DNA of 64,000 bases from Asaia bogorensis (GTDB lineage: Bacteria; Pseudomonadota; Alphaproteobacteria; Reyranellales; Reyranellaceae). A model generated the notes under the pieces. The model saw only the letters and a list, made by a program, of their open reading frames with translations. It had not been told where the DNA came from and did not search any database. The stretch covers positions 1 to 64,000 of the forward strand of contig CAMDCE010000019.1 of assembly GCA_945889625.1 (NCBI GenBank). Reading direction: 5' to 3'. The translations under genes were made by a program, and so were the position numbers. Of this stretch, positions 25,090 through 34,211 are shown in pieces (the stretch's first letter is position 1; each line of letters opens with the position of its first letter).

Positions 25090-26166
25090 ATGCGGGAAAA
25101 CGGCTTCCGCGCGATAGGCGGTCTGGCCCAGCATCTGACGTCCGGATTGGCCAAGGGCCGCGGCACGTCGATCGCCCGGCTGCGCGTCGATTGGCCGGCC
25201 ATCGTCGGCCCCGAGTTGGCCCGCAGCACGCTGCCCGAAGCGCTGCTGGCCGGTCGCGGTGCCCGAGGCAGCCAGGTGGCCGGAAAGGCCCTGCGGCTGC
25301 GCGTGTCGGGCGCCGTCGCGCTCGAAGTCCAGCACATGACCGGCCAGATCGTCGAGCGGGTGAACGCCTATTTCGGGCACAAGGCGATCGACGATATCCG
25401 CCTGGTGCAAGGCGCCGTCGCCCAGCCGCAGGCGCCGCGTCCGCTGGCCGCGCCCGACCCCGCGACGACGGCGCGGATGGCCAGCCGCGTCGCCGAGGTC
25501 AAGGACCCCGAGCTGAGGGCGGCGCTGGCGCGGCTCGGCGCGCGCATCGCGCTCAGCCGGCGGAGCGTCGTGGTGGGCGTCCTGGGGGCGCTGTTCTACG
25601 CCGACGGCGCGCCGCGCGCCCAGTCGAGCGACGCCGACCGGTTCCTGGCCGTCCTGCCGTCCGACCATGTGCTCGGCAAGCCCAATGCGCCCAACATCAT
25701 CATCGACTACTTCTCGCTGACCTGCCCGTACTGTGCCAACTTCAATGCGGCGGTTCTGCCTGTGGTCCGGCGCGAGTGGATCGACACCGGCCGGGTGCGC
25801 TTCATCTACCGCCACTTCCCGTCCGACTTGGTGGCCACCCGCGCCGCCCAACTCGCCGAGGGCGCCGGGCGGGCAAAATTCTATGACGCGGTGAGCGCCC
25901 TGCTGGGTTCGCAGGTCGACTGGCTGACCGCGGCCGATCCGGAGTCCGAGATGGTGAAGGCGGTCGGCGGCGTTGGCCTGTCGGTCGCCGCCGCCCGGGC
26001 CTGCTTTGCCGACGACCGGCTGTTGAACAAGGTCGTCGCCGACGTGCAGAGCGGCCAGGCCTTGCGGGTGAAGGCGACGCCTACTCTGTTCGTCAACGAG
26101 CAGAACTACGGCAGTCCCGCCGGCGCCGAGGGCATCAGCGCGATTTTACGCCAGATTGGGCGGTAA
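25090..26166 (+). CDS. DUF721/DciA-like domain fused to a DsbA-like thioredoxin domain
   Basis: 358 residues from the ATG at 25090, with GAAAGGG upstream. Residues 1-155 look like DUF721 (LRVDWPAIVGPELARSTLPE, then KALRLRVSGAVALEVQHM and ELRAALARLG). A twin Arg and hydrophobic stretch (SRRSVVVGVLGALFYADG, about 157-174) follows, then a DsbA-like domain with CPYC (Cys212 and Cys215) and the cis-Pro KATPTLFVNEQ. DUF721 proteins (DciA) act in the cytoplasm on the replicative helicase, while DsbA domains act outside, so one chain would have to span the membrane. A GTG at 25570 behind GGCGGAG could instead start a separate secreted DsbA protein. Confidence 0.8.
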   Translation: MRENGFRAIGGLAQHLTSGLAKGRGTSIARLRVDWPAIVGPELARSTLPEALLAGRGARGSQVAGKALRLRVSGAVALEVQHMTGQIVERVNAYFGHKAIDDIRLVQGAVAQPQAPRPLAAPDPATTARMASRVAEVKDPELRAALARLGARIALSRRSVVVGVLGALFYADGAPRAQSSDADRFLAVLPSDHVLGKPNAPNIIIDYFSLTCPYCANFNAAVLPVVRREWIDTGRVRFIYRHFPSDLVATRAAQLAEGAGRAKFYDAVSALLGSQVDWLTAADPESEMVKAVGGVGLSVAAARACFADDRLLNKVVADVQSGQALRVKATPTLFVNEQNYGSPAGAEGISAILRQIGR

Positions 26167-26219
26167 TCATTGACACCCCACAGACTGAATTTCCAAGATG
26201 TGGTAGAGAGGAAGAGTAA

Positions 26220-26879
26220 ATGCGGAATATCTTGATTGTCGCCGGCGGGATCGTCGCGGTGGCCGCGATTGCGGCTGGCGTCTATTTCGGGACCCGTCCT
26301 GGCGCCCCCGGACCGGCGCCGGTGGCCGTGGCGGTGACGCCCGACAAGACCGCTTTGCTCGCCGTCCAGCCGTCGGACCATGTGCTGGGCGATCCCAAGG
26401 CGGCCGTGACCTTGATCGAATACGCCTCGTTGACCTGCCCGCACTGCGCCCATTTCCACACCCTGGTGCTGCCGGAGCTCAAGAAGAAGTGGATCGACAC
26501 CGGCAAGGTGCGGCTGATCTTCCGCGACTTCCCGCTCGACCAGGCGGCGACCAGGGCTGCCCAGCTCGCCGAATGCTCCGGCAAGGACCGCTACTACGCC
26601 GTGCTCGACATGATCTTCACCAACCAGCCGGTGTGGGCCGCCGCCTCCGATCCGATCGCCGAGCTTTCCAAGTCGCTGCGCATCGCCGGCATGGGCGACG
26701 CCGAGGTCAAGGCGTGCCTGGCCAACGATGCCATCGCCAATGCCGTGATCGCCGACTATCGCGGCGGCGAGGTGCTCGGCGTCACCTCGACGCCGACCCT
26801 GTTCATCAACGGCCAGTTGTTCAAGGGCGCGCGTTCAGTCGAGGAACTCGACGGCGTGTTCGCCAAACTCGTCAAGTAG
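26220..26879 (+). CDS. DsbA family thiol:disulfide oxidoreductase
   Basis: 219 residues with AGAGGAAGAG before the ATG. An N-terminal hydrophobic signal or anchor (NILIVAGGIVAVAAIAAGVY) is followed by a Pro/Ala linker and a Thioredoxin_4 domain with active site SLTCPHCAHFH and cis-Pro TSTPTLFINGQ. It is a close relative of the C-terminal domain of the preceding gene (both share PSDHVLG and TRAAQLAE), so the two look like a tandem duplication. Periplasmic disulfide formation is the expected role. It lies 23 bp before smc, a neighbourhood I believe is common in alphaproteobacteria. Confidence 0.9.
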   Translation: MRNILIVAGGIVAVAAIAAGVYFGTRPGAPGPAPVAVAVTPDKTALLAVQPSDHVLGDPKAAVTLIEYASLTCPHCAHFHTLVLPELKKKWIDTGKVRLIFRDFPLDQAATRAAQLAECSGKDRYYAVLDMIFTNQPVWAAASDPIAELSKSLRIAGMGDAEVKACLANDAIANAVIADYRGGEVLGVTSTPTLFINGQLFKGARSVEELDGVFAKLVK

Positions 26880-26902
26880 GTTTCCTTTAAAGCGTGGTGT
26901 AG

Positions 26903-29900
26903 ATGGTTCAGTTCGACAAACTCCGGCTCTCCGGCTTCAAGTCCTTCGTCGATCCGACGGAGCTCGCCATCGAGTCCGGTCTCACCGGCATCGTCGGCCC
27001 CAACGGCTGCGGCAAGTCGAACCTCGTCGAGGCGCTGAAGTGGGTGATGGGCGAGACCTCGGCCAAGCAGATGCGCGGCAGCGAAATGGAGGACGTCATC
27101 TTCTCCGGCGCCGGCGTGCGCCCGGCGCGCAACATCGCCGAGGTCATGCTCTGCCTCGACAACAAGACCCGCACGGCGCCCGCGATGGTCAACGACACCG
27201 ATCAGCTCGACGTCGTGCGCCGCATCGAGCGCGGTCACGGCTCGGCCTATTCGGTCAACGGCCGGGAGATCCGCGCGCGCGACGTGCAGACCTTGTTCGC
27301 CGACGCCGCCACCGGCTCGCGCTCAACGGCGCTGGTCAGCCAGGGTCGCATCGGTGCGCTGATCAATGCCAAGCCGGCCGACCGCCGCTCCATCATCGAC
27401 GAGGCCGCCGGCATCACCGGTCTCTATGCCCGCCGCCATGAGGCCGAACTGCGGCTGCGTGCCGCCGAGCAGAATCTGGCGCGCGTGCAGGACGTGCTGG
27501 TGGCGCTCGACGAGCAGCACAAGGGGCTGAAGCGCCAGGCCCGCCAGGCCAGCCGCTACCGCAACCTAAGCGACCATATCCGCCGCGCCGAAGCAGCCGT
27601 GCTGGCGCTGAAGCTCGCGGCGGCCGAGAAGGAGCTGACTGAAGCTGGCGCGCGCCTGCACGAAGCCGAGGCCACGGTTGCCGATCTCACGCGTCTGGTC
27701 GGTCTTGCCACCACGGCGCAGGTCGAGGCCGCGACCGCGCTGCCGCCGTTGCGCAACGACGAGGCGGCCGCCGCCGCCGCCCTGCAGCGCCTGCGCGTCG
27801 CCCACGATGCGCTCGCCGCCGAGGCGGCGCGGGTCGCCCAGGCGCAACAGGAGGCCGAGACCCGTCTGCAGCAGACCCAATCCGATCTCGGCCGCGAGCG
27901 CGGTCGCAAGGGCGACGCCGAAGCCGCGATCGCCGAATTGGACAGCCAGCGCACGCGGCTCGAGCAGGAGCGCGTGGGCGAAGACGATCGCGCCGCGTCA
28001 GCCCAGCAGGCGCGCGACTCGGCCTATGGCGAGACCACGGCGGCCGAGACCGAGCACGATCGCCTGACCCGCCAGATCGCCGACGACGAGGCGCTGCGCG
28101 ACAGCGTCGGCCGCGAGATCGCCGAGCTGCAGGAGCGGCTGCGCCGGCTCGCCGCCCGCGCCGAGGAGATCGCCGTCCAGCAACGGCAGGTCGAAAGCGA
28201 GCTGGCCGGCCTGCCGAAGTTGTCCGAGGTCGAAGCCGCGCATGATGCAGCGCGCGTGGCGCTCGACAATGCCCGCCGTGAGGCCGAGCAGGCGATCGGG
28301 TCGGCGCGCGAGGCCGAGCGCTACGAGTCCGACGCCGCGCGCCAGGCGGTGGCCAAGGCCGAAGCTGAGCGCATCGACACCGAATTCGCGCGCGCCGCCG
28401 AACGGCAGGCCGCCGAAGCGAGCCATGCTGCCGCCGTCGAAGCGCTGCAGAAGACCAGCGCGCGGCTCACCAAGCTGCGCGCCGAGGAGGCAGGTGTTGC
28501 CGCGGCGCTGAAGTCGGCTGCGGATTCGCTCTGGCCGCCGTTGCTCGACGCTCTCGCCGTCGATCCGGGCTTCGAAAAGGCGCTGGGTGCGGCGTTCGGC
28601 GACGATCTCGAAGCCTCGTCCGATCGTGGCGCGCCGGTTCACTGGCTGGCGTTGGGCGAACTCGCCGATGCGCCGGCGCTGCCGCCGGGCACCGCTCCGC
28701 TCGGTGCCCACGTCAAAGCGCTGCCCGAGCTTGCGCGCCGTCTGGCCTTCATCGGCGTCGTGGCCGACGACGCTACGGGCGCGGCGCTGCAGGCGACGCT
28801 CAGGCCCGGCCAGCAACTCGTCACGCGCGACGGCGCGGTGTGGCGCTGGGACGGCTACACGATGCGCGCCGGCGCCCCCTCGGCCGCCGCCGTGCGTCTC
28901 AGCCAGCGCAACCGGCTGGCCGAGATCCGCCAGCAGGTCGACGCCATCGCCGCCGAGCAGGCGGCCGAGCAGGCGCATGTCGAAGCCCAAGCCGCCTCGC
29001 TTGCCGCGGCGCGTGACGCCGAGCGGACCTCGGTTGAGCAAGCGCGCCTGCACGAGCGCGAAGTGGCCGAAGCCGCACGGCGCAAGACGCAGGATGCCGG
29101 CGAAGCGACCCGCGCCGCCGAGCGCACCGCACAAGGAGCCATCGCGTCGGCCGAGCAAGCCGCCGCCGAGGCGCGCGACCGTCACACCGACGTGGCGCGC
29201 CGTACCGATCAGCTGCGCACCCGCATGGCCGGCCTCGACCGGGCGATCGCCGAGATCGCCGGCGACGTCGCCGATACCGAAATGCGCCGCACCTTCCGGC
29301 AGGCGCGGCTGTCGGCGATTTCCGACACCCAGGCCGACCGGGTCACTGCCGGCGCGCTGCGCGTGCGCATCGCCGAACTGCGCGCCGCCCTCGTGGAGGC
29401 CGAAGGCAACTGCGATCGTCTCGCCCGCGAGGCGGCGATGCGTGCCGAGCGGCTGGGCCAGATCGCCCAGGATCATGCCGGCTGGAGCAACCGCCTGGCC
29501 GATGCCCTGGGCCAGATCGTCGAACTCGACGCCCGCCGCGAGCAGATCGCCGGGTCGATCGCCGAGCTTGCCGCCAAACCCGCCGAGATCGAGACCAAGC
29601 AAAGGGCGCTGGGCGAGGAGATCGCCAAGGCAGAGCGCAATCGCCAGCAGTCAGCCGACCGTCTCGCGGTCGGCGAGACGCGGCTGGGCGAGGCCGACAA
29701 GGCGCTGCGCAGCGCCGAGGGCGAACTGGCACAAGCGCGCGAAAGCCGCGTGCGCCGCGAAGGGTTGGTCGAACAGGCGACCAAGGACCGCGACGCGGTG
29801 ATCGAGCGCATCGTCGAGCGGCTGCGCTGCGAGCCCGACGGTGTGCTGGCGCTGGCCGAAGTGCAGTCTCTGGAAGAGCTGCCGGAGATGGAGAAGGCCG

Positions 29901-30559
29901 AGCATCGGCTGGAGCGGCTGGTGCACGAGCGCGAGACCATGGGCGCGGTCAACCTGCGCGCCGAGGAAGAGGCAGGCGAGCTCGAGCAGCAGATCACCGG
30001 CATGACCTCCGAACGCGACGACCTGGTCTCCGCGATCGCGCGCCTGCGCCAGGGCATCCAGAGCCTCAATCGCGAGGGCCGCGAACGCTTTCTCGTCGCC
30101 TTCGAGCAGGTGAGCGGCCACTTCCAGCAGCTTTTCACCAAGCTGTTCGGCGGCGGCAAGGCCGAGCTCAGGCTGACCGAGTCGGAGGATCCTCTGGAGG
30201 CGGGGCTGGAAATCCATGCCAGCCCGCCGGGCAAGCGGCTGCAGGTGATGTCGCTGCTGTCGGGTGGCGAACAGGCGCTGACCGCGCTGTCGCTGCTGTT
30301 TGCGGTGTTCATGACCAACCCCGCGCCGATCTGCGTGCTGGACGAGGTCGATGCGCCTCTGGACGACCTCAACGTCGAGCGCTTCTGCGCCCTGGTGCAG
30401 GACATCGCCGGCCGCACCGACACGCGCTTCCTGATCATCACCCACCATCGCGTCACCATGGCGCGCATGGACCGCCTCTACGGCGTGACCATGGCCGAGC
30501 AGGGCGTTTCCCAGCTCGTGTCGGTCAATCTGCAGGAGGCCGACCGGATGGTGGCCTGA
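26903..30559 (+). CDS. smc: Chromosome segregation protein SMC
   Basis: 1218 residues. The N-terminal head holds Walker A (VGPNGCGKSNLVEALKWVMG). Two long coiled coils (about 170-500 and 680-1040) flank a Gly-containing hinge near 540-660. The C-terminal head has the ABC signature LLSGGEQALTALSLLFAVF and Walker B with ICVLDEVDAPLDDLNVERF. The coiled coils are unusually Ala/Glu/Arg-rich, as expected at this GC content. It forms the condensin that organises the chromosome with ScpA/ScpB, which are not in the window. It follows the DsbA genes directly. Confidence 0.95.
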   Translation: MVQFDKLRLSGFKSFVDPTELAIESGLTGIVGPNGCGKSNLVEALKWVMGETSAKQMRGSEMEDVIFSGAGVRPARNIAEVMLCLDNKTRTAPAMVNDTDQLDVVRRIERGHGSAYSVNGREIRARDVQTLFADAATGSRSTALVSQGRIGALINAKPADRRSIIDEAAGITGLYARRHEAELRLRAAEQNLARVQDVLVALDEQHKGLKRQARQASRYRNLSDHIRRAEAAVLALKLAAAEKELTEAGARLHEAEATVADLTRLVGLATTAQVEAATALPPLRNDEAAAAAALQRLRVAHDALAAEAARVAQAQQEAETRLQQTQSDLGRERGRKGDAEAAIAELDSQRTRLEQERVGEDDRAASAQQARDSAYGETTAAETEHDRLTRQIADDEALRDSVGREIAELQERLRRLAARAEEIAVQQRQVESELAGLPKLSEVEAAHDAARVALDNARREAEQAIGSAREAERYESDAARQAVAKAEAERIDTEFARAAERQAAEASHAAAVEALQKTSARLTKLRAEEAGVAAALKSAADSLWPPLLDALAVDPGFEKALGAAFGDDLEASSDRGAPVHWLALGELADAPALPPGTAPLGAHVKALPELARRLAFIGVVADDATGAALQATLRPGQQLVTRDGAVWRWDGYTMRAGAPSAAAVRLSQRNRLAEIRQQVDAIAAEQAAEQAHVEAQAASLAAARDAERTSVEQARLHEREVAEAARRKTQDAGEATRAAERTAQGAIASAEQAAAEARDRHTDVARRTDQLRTRMAGLDRAIAEIAGDVADTEMRRTFRQARLSAISDTQADRVTAGALRVRIAELRAALVEAEGNCDRLAREAAMRAERLGQIAQDHAGWSNRLADALGQIVELDARREQIAGSIAELAAKPAEIETKQRALGEEIAKAERNRQQSADRLAVGETRLGEADKALRSAEGELAQARESRVRREGLVEQATKDRDAVIERIVERLRCEPDGVLALAEVQSLEELPEMEKAEHRLERLVHERETMGAVNLRAEEEAGELEQQITGMTSERDDLVSAIARLRQGIQSLNREGRERFLVAFEQVSGHFQQLFTKLFGGGKAELRLTESEDPLEAGLEIHASPPGKRLQVMSLLSGGEQALTALSLLFAVFMTNPAPICVLDEVDAPLDDLNVERFCALVQDIAGRTDTRFLIITHHRVTMARMDRLYGVTMAEQGVSQLVSVNLQEADRMVA

Positions 30560-30666
30560 CGTCCAAAGCAAGCAACAAGACTATCTTCCTCTCATCTCGA
30601 CTGAGCGTCGGCTTTGCCCAAGCCGGCGCTCTTCTCTTTGGCGGGGCCGGGATGTAGTGTCCGGCC

Positions 30667-31854
30667 ATGCCCGATGCATTGGCCAACTCGGTCACGGACG
30701 TGGTCGAACTGACGCGCGAACTGGTGCGCTGCGAGAGCGTGACGCCGCGTGAAGGCGGTGCACTGGTGCTGCTCGAACGCACGCTCGGCAGCCTCGGCTT
30801 CCGCTGCGAGCGCATGGATTTCACCCAGGCCGGCACGGACGACGTGGCCAACCTCTATGCGCGTATCGGAACCGGCGGGAAGCACTTCTGCTTCGCCGGC
30901 CATTCCGACGTGGTGCCGGTGGGCGACCTCTCGTCGTGGACGATCGGACCGTTCTCGGCCGAGCTGTCGGCGGGCTACCTGTTCGGCCGCGGCGCCGCCG
31001 ACATGAAGGGTGCGATCGCAGCCTTCACCGAGGCTTCGCAGCGGTTCCTGGCCAAGCGCGGTCGCGACTTCGGCGGCTCGATCAGCCTCTTGATCACCGG
31101 CGACGAGGAGGGGCCTGCGGTCAACGGCACGGTGAAGATGCTGAAGAGGCTGGCCGAGCGCGGCGAGACGATCGACGCCTGCGTCGTGGGCGAGCCCACC
31201 AGCTCCAGGCGTTTCGGCGACATGATGAAGATCGGCCGGCGCGGCAGCATGACGATCGACATGGTCGTGCGCGGCATCCAGGGACACGTTGGCTATCCCG
31301 AGCGGCTGGACAATCCCATTCACCGGCTGTCGGCGCTGATCGAAGCGCTGATCCGCGAGCCGATCGACCAGGGCAGCACGCACTTCCAGCCGAGCTCGCT
31401 GCAGTTCACCACAGTCGATGTCGGCAACAAGGCGACCAACATCGCGCCGGGCGTCGTCAAGGCGCGCTTCAATACGCGCTTCAACGACCGCTGGACCTCC
31501 AAGACCCTGCTCGCCCATCTCACCGAGCGGCTGGAGCGCGCCAATAAGGCGCTGGGCGGCAACGGGACATTCGAGCTCAGCGCCGAGGTCTCGGGCGAAT
31601 CCTTCTATACGCCGCCCGGTCCGCTCTCCGAGCTGGTGGCCGGCGCCGTCCGCGACGTGGCGGGCGTCGAGACCGAGCTGTCGACGACCGGCGGCACGTC
31701 GGATGCGCGCTTCATCCGCAGCTACTGCCCGGTGCTCGAGTTCGGGCTGGTCGGCGAGACCATGCACAAGGTCGATGAGAAGAGCGCGATCGCCGACCTC
31801 AGGACGCTGGCGCGCGTCTACGAAACGGTGCTCGACCGTTACTTCGCGGCCTGA
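30667..31854 (+). CDS. dapE: Succinyl-diaminopimelate desuccinylase
   Basis: 395 residues. Zinc ligands and catalytic residues of the M20 family are visible: HSDVVPVGD, GRGAADMKGAIAAF (bridging Asp), TGDEEGPAVNGT (catalytic Glu and ligand Glu) and the C-terminal GETMHKVDE His. The lid domain carries GHVGYPERLDNP. It releases succinate from N-succinyl-LL-diaminopimelate in lysine and peptidoglycan precursor synthesis in the cytoplasm. It precedes a small membrane protein gene by 10 bp, and truA/fmt lie convergent beyond, a grouping common in alphaproteobacteria. Confidence 0.94.
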   Translation: MPDALANSVTDVVELTRELVRCESVTPREGGALVLLERTLGSLGFRCERMDFTQAGTDDVANLYARIGTGGKHFCFAGHSDVVPVGDLSSWTIGPFSAELSAGYLFGRGAADMKGAIAAFTEASQRFLAKRGRDFGGSISLLITGDEEGPAVNGTVKMLKRLAERGETIDACVVGEPTSSRRFGDMMKIGRRGSMTIDMVVRGIQGHVGYPERLDNPIHRLSALIEALIREPIDQGSTHFQPSSLQFTTVDVGNKATNIAPGVVKARFNTRFNDRWTSKTLLAHLTERLERANKALGGNGTFELSAEVSGESFYTPPGPLSELVAGAVRDVAGVETELSTTGGTSDARFIRSYCPVLEFGLVGETMHKVDEKSAIADLRTLARVYETVLDRYFAA

Positions 31855-31864
31855 CGGGCCGGCG

Positions 31865-32449
31865 ATGCTGAGTTCCACCGAAATCGCCCGCGGCGCGCAG
31901 GGCGCGTTGGGTTTTCTGCGACGCGACCCGGGCGCGCCGTTCTATTTCGACAACAGCTTCGCCGCCTGCCTGCGCTCGTTCCGAGTCATGGCGCTGGTGG
32001 CGCCGATCTACGGCCTCTACCTGCTGCTCTACTATTCGAACGTCGAAGTCGCGGCCGACGGCGTCGAGGTCCTTGCCATCGAGGCAATGCGTTACATCGT
32101 CGACTGGCTGCTCTTTCCGGTGATCTTCTACGAAATCGCCCGTCGCCGCGGCTGGCTCGACCGCTATCCGCGCTACATCGGCGCGCTGAACTGGATCAAC
32201 CTGCCGGCCATGATCCTGGCCATCCTCGGGATCTCCATCTCGCTGATGGCGCCGCATGCGGTCGCCGTCGGCGTCGAACTCGGCCTGCGCGGAGTGTTCT
32301 TCTACTGGTTCCTGACGGCAACGCGCATGACGCTCGGCACAAGCTGGCTGTTCTCGGGCCTCCTGCTGATCGTCAACTGGGTGCCTTCGCTCCTTCTTTC
32401 ACTGATCGTCGAGCGTTTCCTCGGCGTCACCGCGATCGTCGCTGGCTAA
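31865..32449 (+). CDS. Membrane protein of unknown function
   Basis: 194 residues from the ATG at 31865, the first Met after dapE. A soluble N-terminus (RDPGAPFYFDNSFAACLRSF) is followed by about five membrane helices, beginning VMALVAPIYGLYLLLYYS and ending with a span at LLLIVNWVPSLLLSLIV. No family motif recognised. It is 10 bp after dapE and therefore probably co-transcribed. Its last 51 bp overlap the 3' end of truA on the opposite strand. Confidence 0.75.
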   Translation: MLSSTEIARGAQGALGFLRRDPGAPFYFDNSFAACLRSFRVMALVAPIYGLYLLLYYSNVEVAADGVEVLAIEAMRYIVDWLLFPVIFYEIARRRGWLDRYPRYIGALNWINLPAMILAILGISISLMAPHAVAVGVELGLRGVFFYWFLTATRMTLGTSWLFSGLLLIVNWVPSLLLSLIVERFLGVTAIVAG

Positions 32450-33193
32450 GTCGGCCTTGTAACGCACCTCCATCAGGCAAAGTCCCTCAGGCGGTGCAGT
32501 CGGGCCGGCGCGCGTGCGGTCGCAGGCGGCCAGCGCCTCCTCGACGTCGCGCTTCGTCCATTGGCCGCGGCCGACCATCTTCAGGGTGCCGACCAGGATG
32601 CGCACCTGGTTGTGCAGGAAAGAGCGCGCGGCGACATCGACGTGGATCTCCTCGCCCTCGCGGTGCACGGCCAGCAGGTCCAGCGTCTTGACCGATGACG
32701 GTGCCTGGCACGAGGTCGAGCGGAAGCTGTTGAAATCGTGGTGGCCCTGCAGCACCGCAGCGGAGGCGGCCATCGCCTCGGCGTCGAGCGGCGCAGGCAC
32801 ATGCCAGACATGGCCGCGATCGAGCGCCGACGGGGCGCGGCGATTGAGGATGCGGTAGCGATAGCGCCGGTGCGTCGCCCAGAAGCGGGCGTGGAAACGC
32901 TCCGGCACCGTTTCGACCAGGGGCACCACGACCGGATTGGGCTTGAGGTGATAGTTGAGCGCGCTGCGCACCGTTTCGACCGGCCATTCGGTGGCGAGAT
33001 CGAGATGCGCCACCTGGCCCAGCGCATGGACGCCGGCGTCGGTGCGGCCGGCACACTGCGCCACTGCGCGCTCGCCCGAGAAGGCGAACACCGCGTCTTC
33101 AAGCGCGGCCTGGACCGACGGCCCCGTGTCCTGGCGCTGCCAGCCGACGAAGGGGCCGCCGTCATATTCGATGGTGAGCTTGTAGCGCGGCAC
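32399..33193 (-). CDS. truA: tRNA pseudouridine(38-40) synthase TruA
   Basis: 264 residues from a GTG at 33193, four bases after the fmt stop; the open frame continues upstream inside fmt but the conserved part begins PRYKLTIEYDGGPFVGWQRQ. The catalytic Asp is in CAGRTDAGVHALGQVAH. RSFLHNQVRILVGTLKMVG and PPEGLCLMEVRY close the family pattern. It makes pseudouridine at positions 38-40 in the anticodon stem-loop. Operon with fmt. The end overlaps the convergent membrane protein gene by 51 bp. Confidence 0.94.
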   Translation of the reverse strand: MPRYKLTIEYDGGPFVGWQRQDTGPSVQAALEDAVFAFSGERAVAQCAGRTDAGVHALGQVAHLDLATEWPVETVRSALNYHLKPNPVVVPLVETVPERFHARFWATHRRYRYRILNRRAPSALDRGHVWHVPAPLDAEAMAASAAVLQGHHDFNSFRSTSCQAPSSVKTLDLLAVHREGEEIHVDVAARSFLHNQVRILVGTLKMVGRGQWTKRDVEEALAACDRTRAGPTAPPEGLCLMEVRYKADLASDDRGDAEETLDDQ

Positions 33194-33197
33194 GTCG

Positions 33198-34160
33198 TTA
33201 CGTCGGCTTGGCTTGCGGCAGCGGCACCACGGTGGGTGGAGGCAGCACGGTGCCGGCGGGCAGGGCAAAGCCGCGCAGGAAGGCGTCGGCCTGAAGCGCC
33301 GCCTTGCCCGATCGCTGCAGTTTGAGCAGTCGTAATCCGCCGACGCCGCACGTCACCGCTGGAAAACCATCGCGTGCGATGCTCACGGTACCCGGCGCGC
33401 CTGACGCGAGCGTGAGGGCGGCCGCCAGCACCTTGATGCGCTCGCCGCTTATCTCGAACCAGGTGCCCGGCCAGGGATGGAAGGCCCGCACTTTGCGCTC
33501 GAGTTCGGCCGCGGGCCGCCGCCAGTCGAGGGCGCCTTCCTCCTTGCCGAGCTTGTGGGCGTAGGTGACGCCGTCCTCGGGTTGCGGCACCGCGCCCAGC
33601 GTCTTGCGCATCAGCCCGTCGAGGGTCGACACGATCAACCGCGCGCCGAGTTCGGCCAGCCGGTCATGTACGCTGTCGGCCGTGTCGGCCGCCGAGATCG
33701 GCGTGCGTTCGGCCAGCAACATCGGCCCGGTGTCGAGACCCTCGTCCATCTGCATGGTGGTGACCCCGGTCTCGGCGTCGCCCGCCAGGATCGCACGATG
33801 GATCGGGGCAGCGCCACGCCAGCGCGGCAGCAGCGAGCCGTGGATGTTAATGCAGCCCAACACCGGCGCATCGAGAAGGCTTTTCGGCAGAATGTGGCCG
33901 TAGGAGACGACCACTGCCGCATCTAGGTCGAGCGCCTTGAAGGCAGCCGCTTCGTCGTCACTCTTGAGATTCCCCGGCGTGCGCACGGCGAGAGCGAGCG
34001 TGTCGGCCGTTTCGTGGACCGGCGTCTTGCGTTCCTGCTGGCCGCGACCGGCGGGCTTGGGCGCGCGGGTATAGACCGCCACCACGTCGTGGCCGGCATC
34101 GACCAGCGCCCGCAGAGCGGGCACGGCGAAGGCGGAGGTGCCGAGAAACGCCAGCTTCAT
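33198..34160 (-). CDS. fmt: Methionyl-tRNA formyltransferase
   Basis: 320 residues. The start MKLAFLGTSAFAVPALRAL and the catalytic segment CINIHGSLLPRWRGAAPIHR (Asn-x-His) are diagnostic, with the Asp in MQMDEGLDTGPM. The C-terminal tRNA-binding domain reads KVRAFHPWPGTWFEI. It formylates initiator Met-tRNA with 10-formyl-THF. The usual upstream partner def (peptide deformylase) is not here; zapE diverges from the fmt start instead, with 51 bp between. Confidence 0.95.
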   Translation of the reverse strand: MKLAFLGTSAFAVPALRALVDAGHDVVAVYTRAPKPAGRGQQERKTPVHETADTLALAVRTPGNLKSDDEAAAFKALDLDAAVVVSYGHILPKSLLDAPVLGCINIHGSLLPRWRGAAPIHRAILAGDAETGVTTMQMDEGLDTGPMLLAERTPISAADTADSVHDRLAELGARLIVSTLDGLMRKTLGAVPQPEDGVTYAHKLGKEEGALDWRRPAAELERKVRAFHPWPGTWFEISGERIKVLAAALTLASGAPGTVSIARDGFPAVTCGVGGLRLLKLQRSGKAALQADAFLRGFALPAGTVLPPPTVVPLPQAKPT

Positions 34161-34211
34161 CGCCGCATCTTATAGGCAGCCGCGCGCGGCTGAGCTAGGT
34201 ATGGGCCAGTA

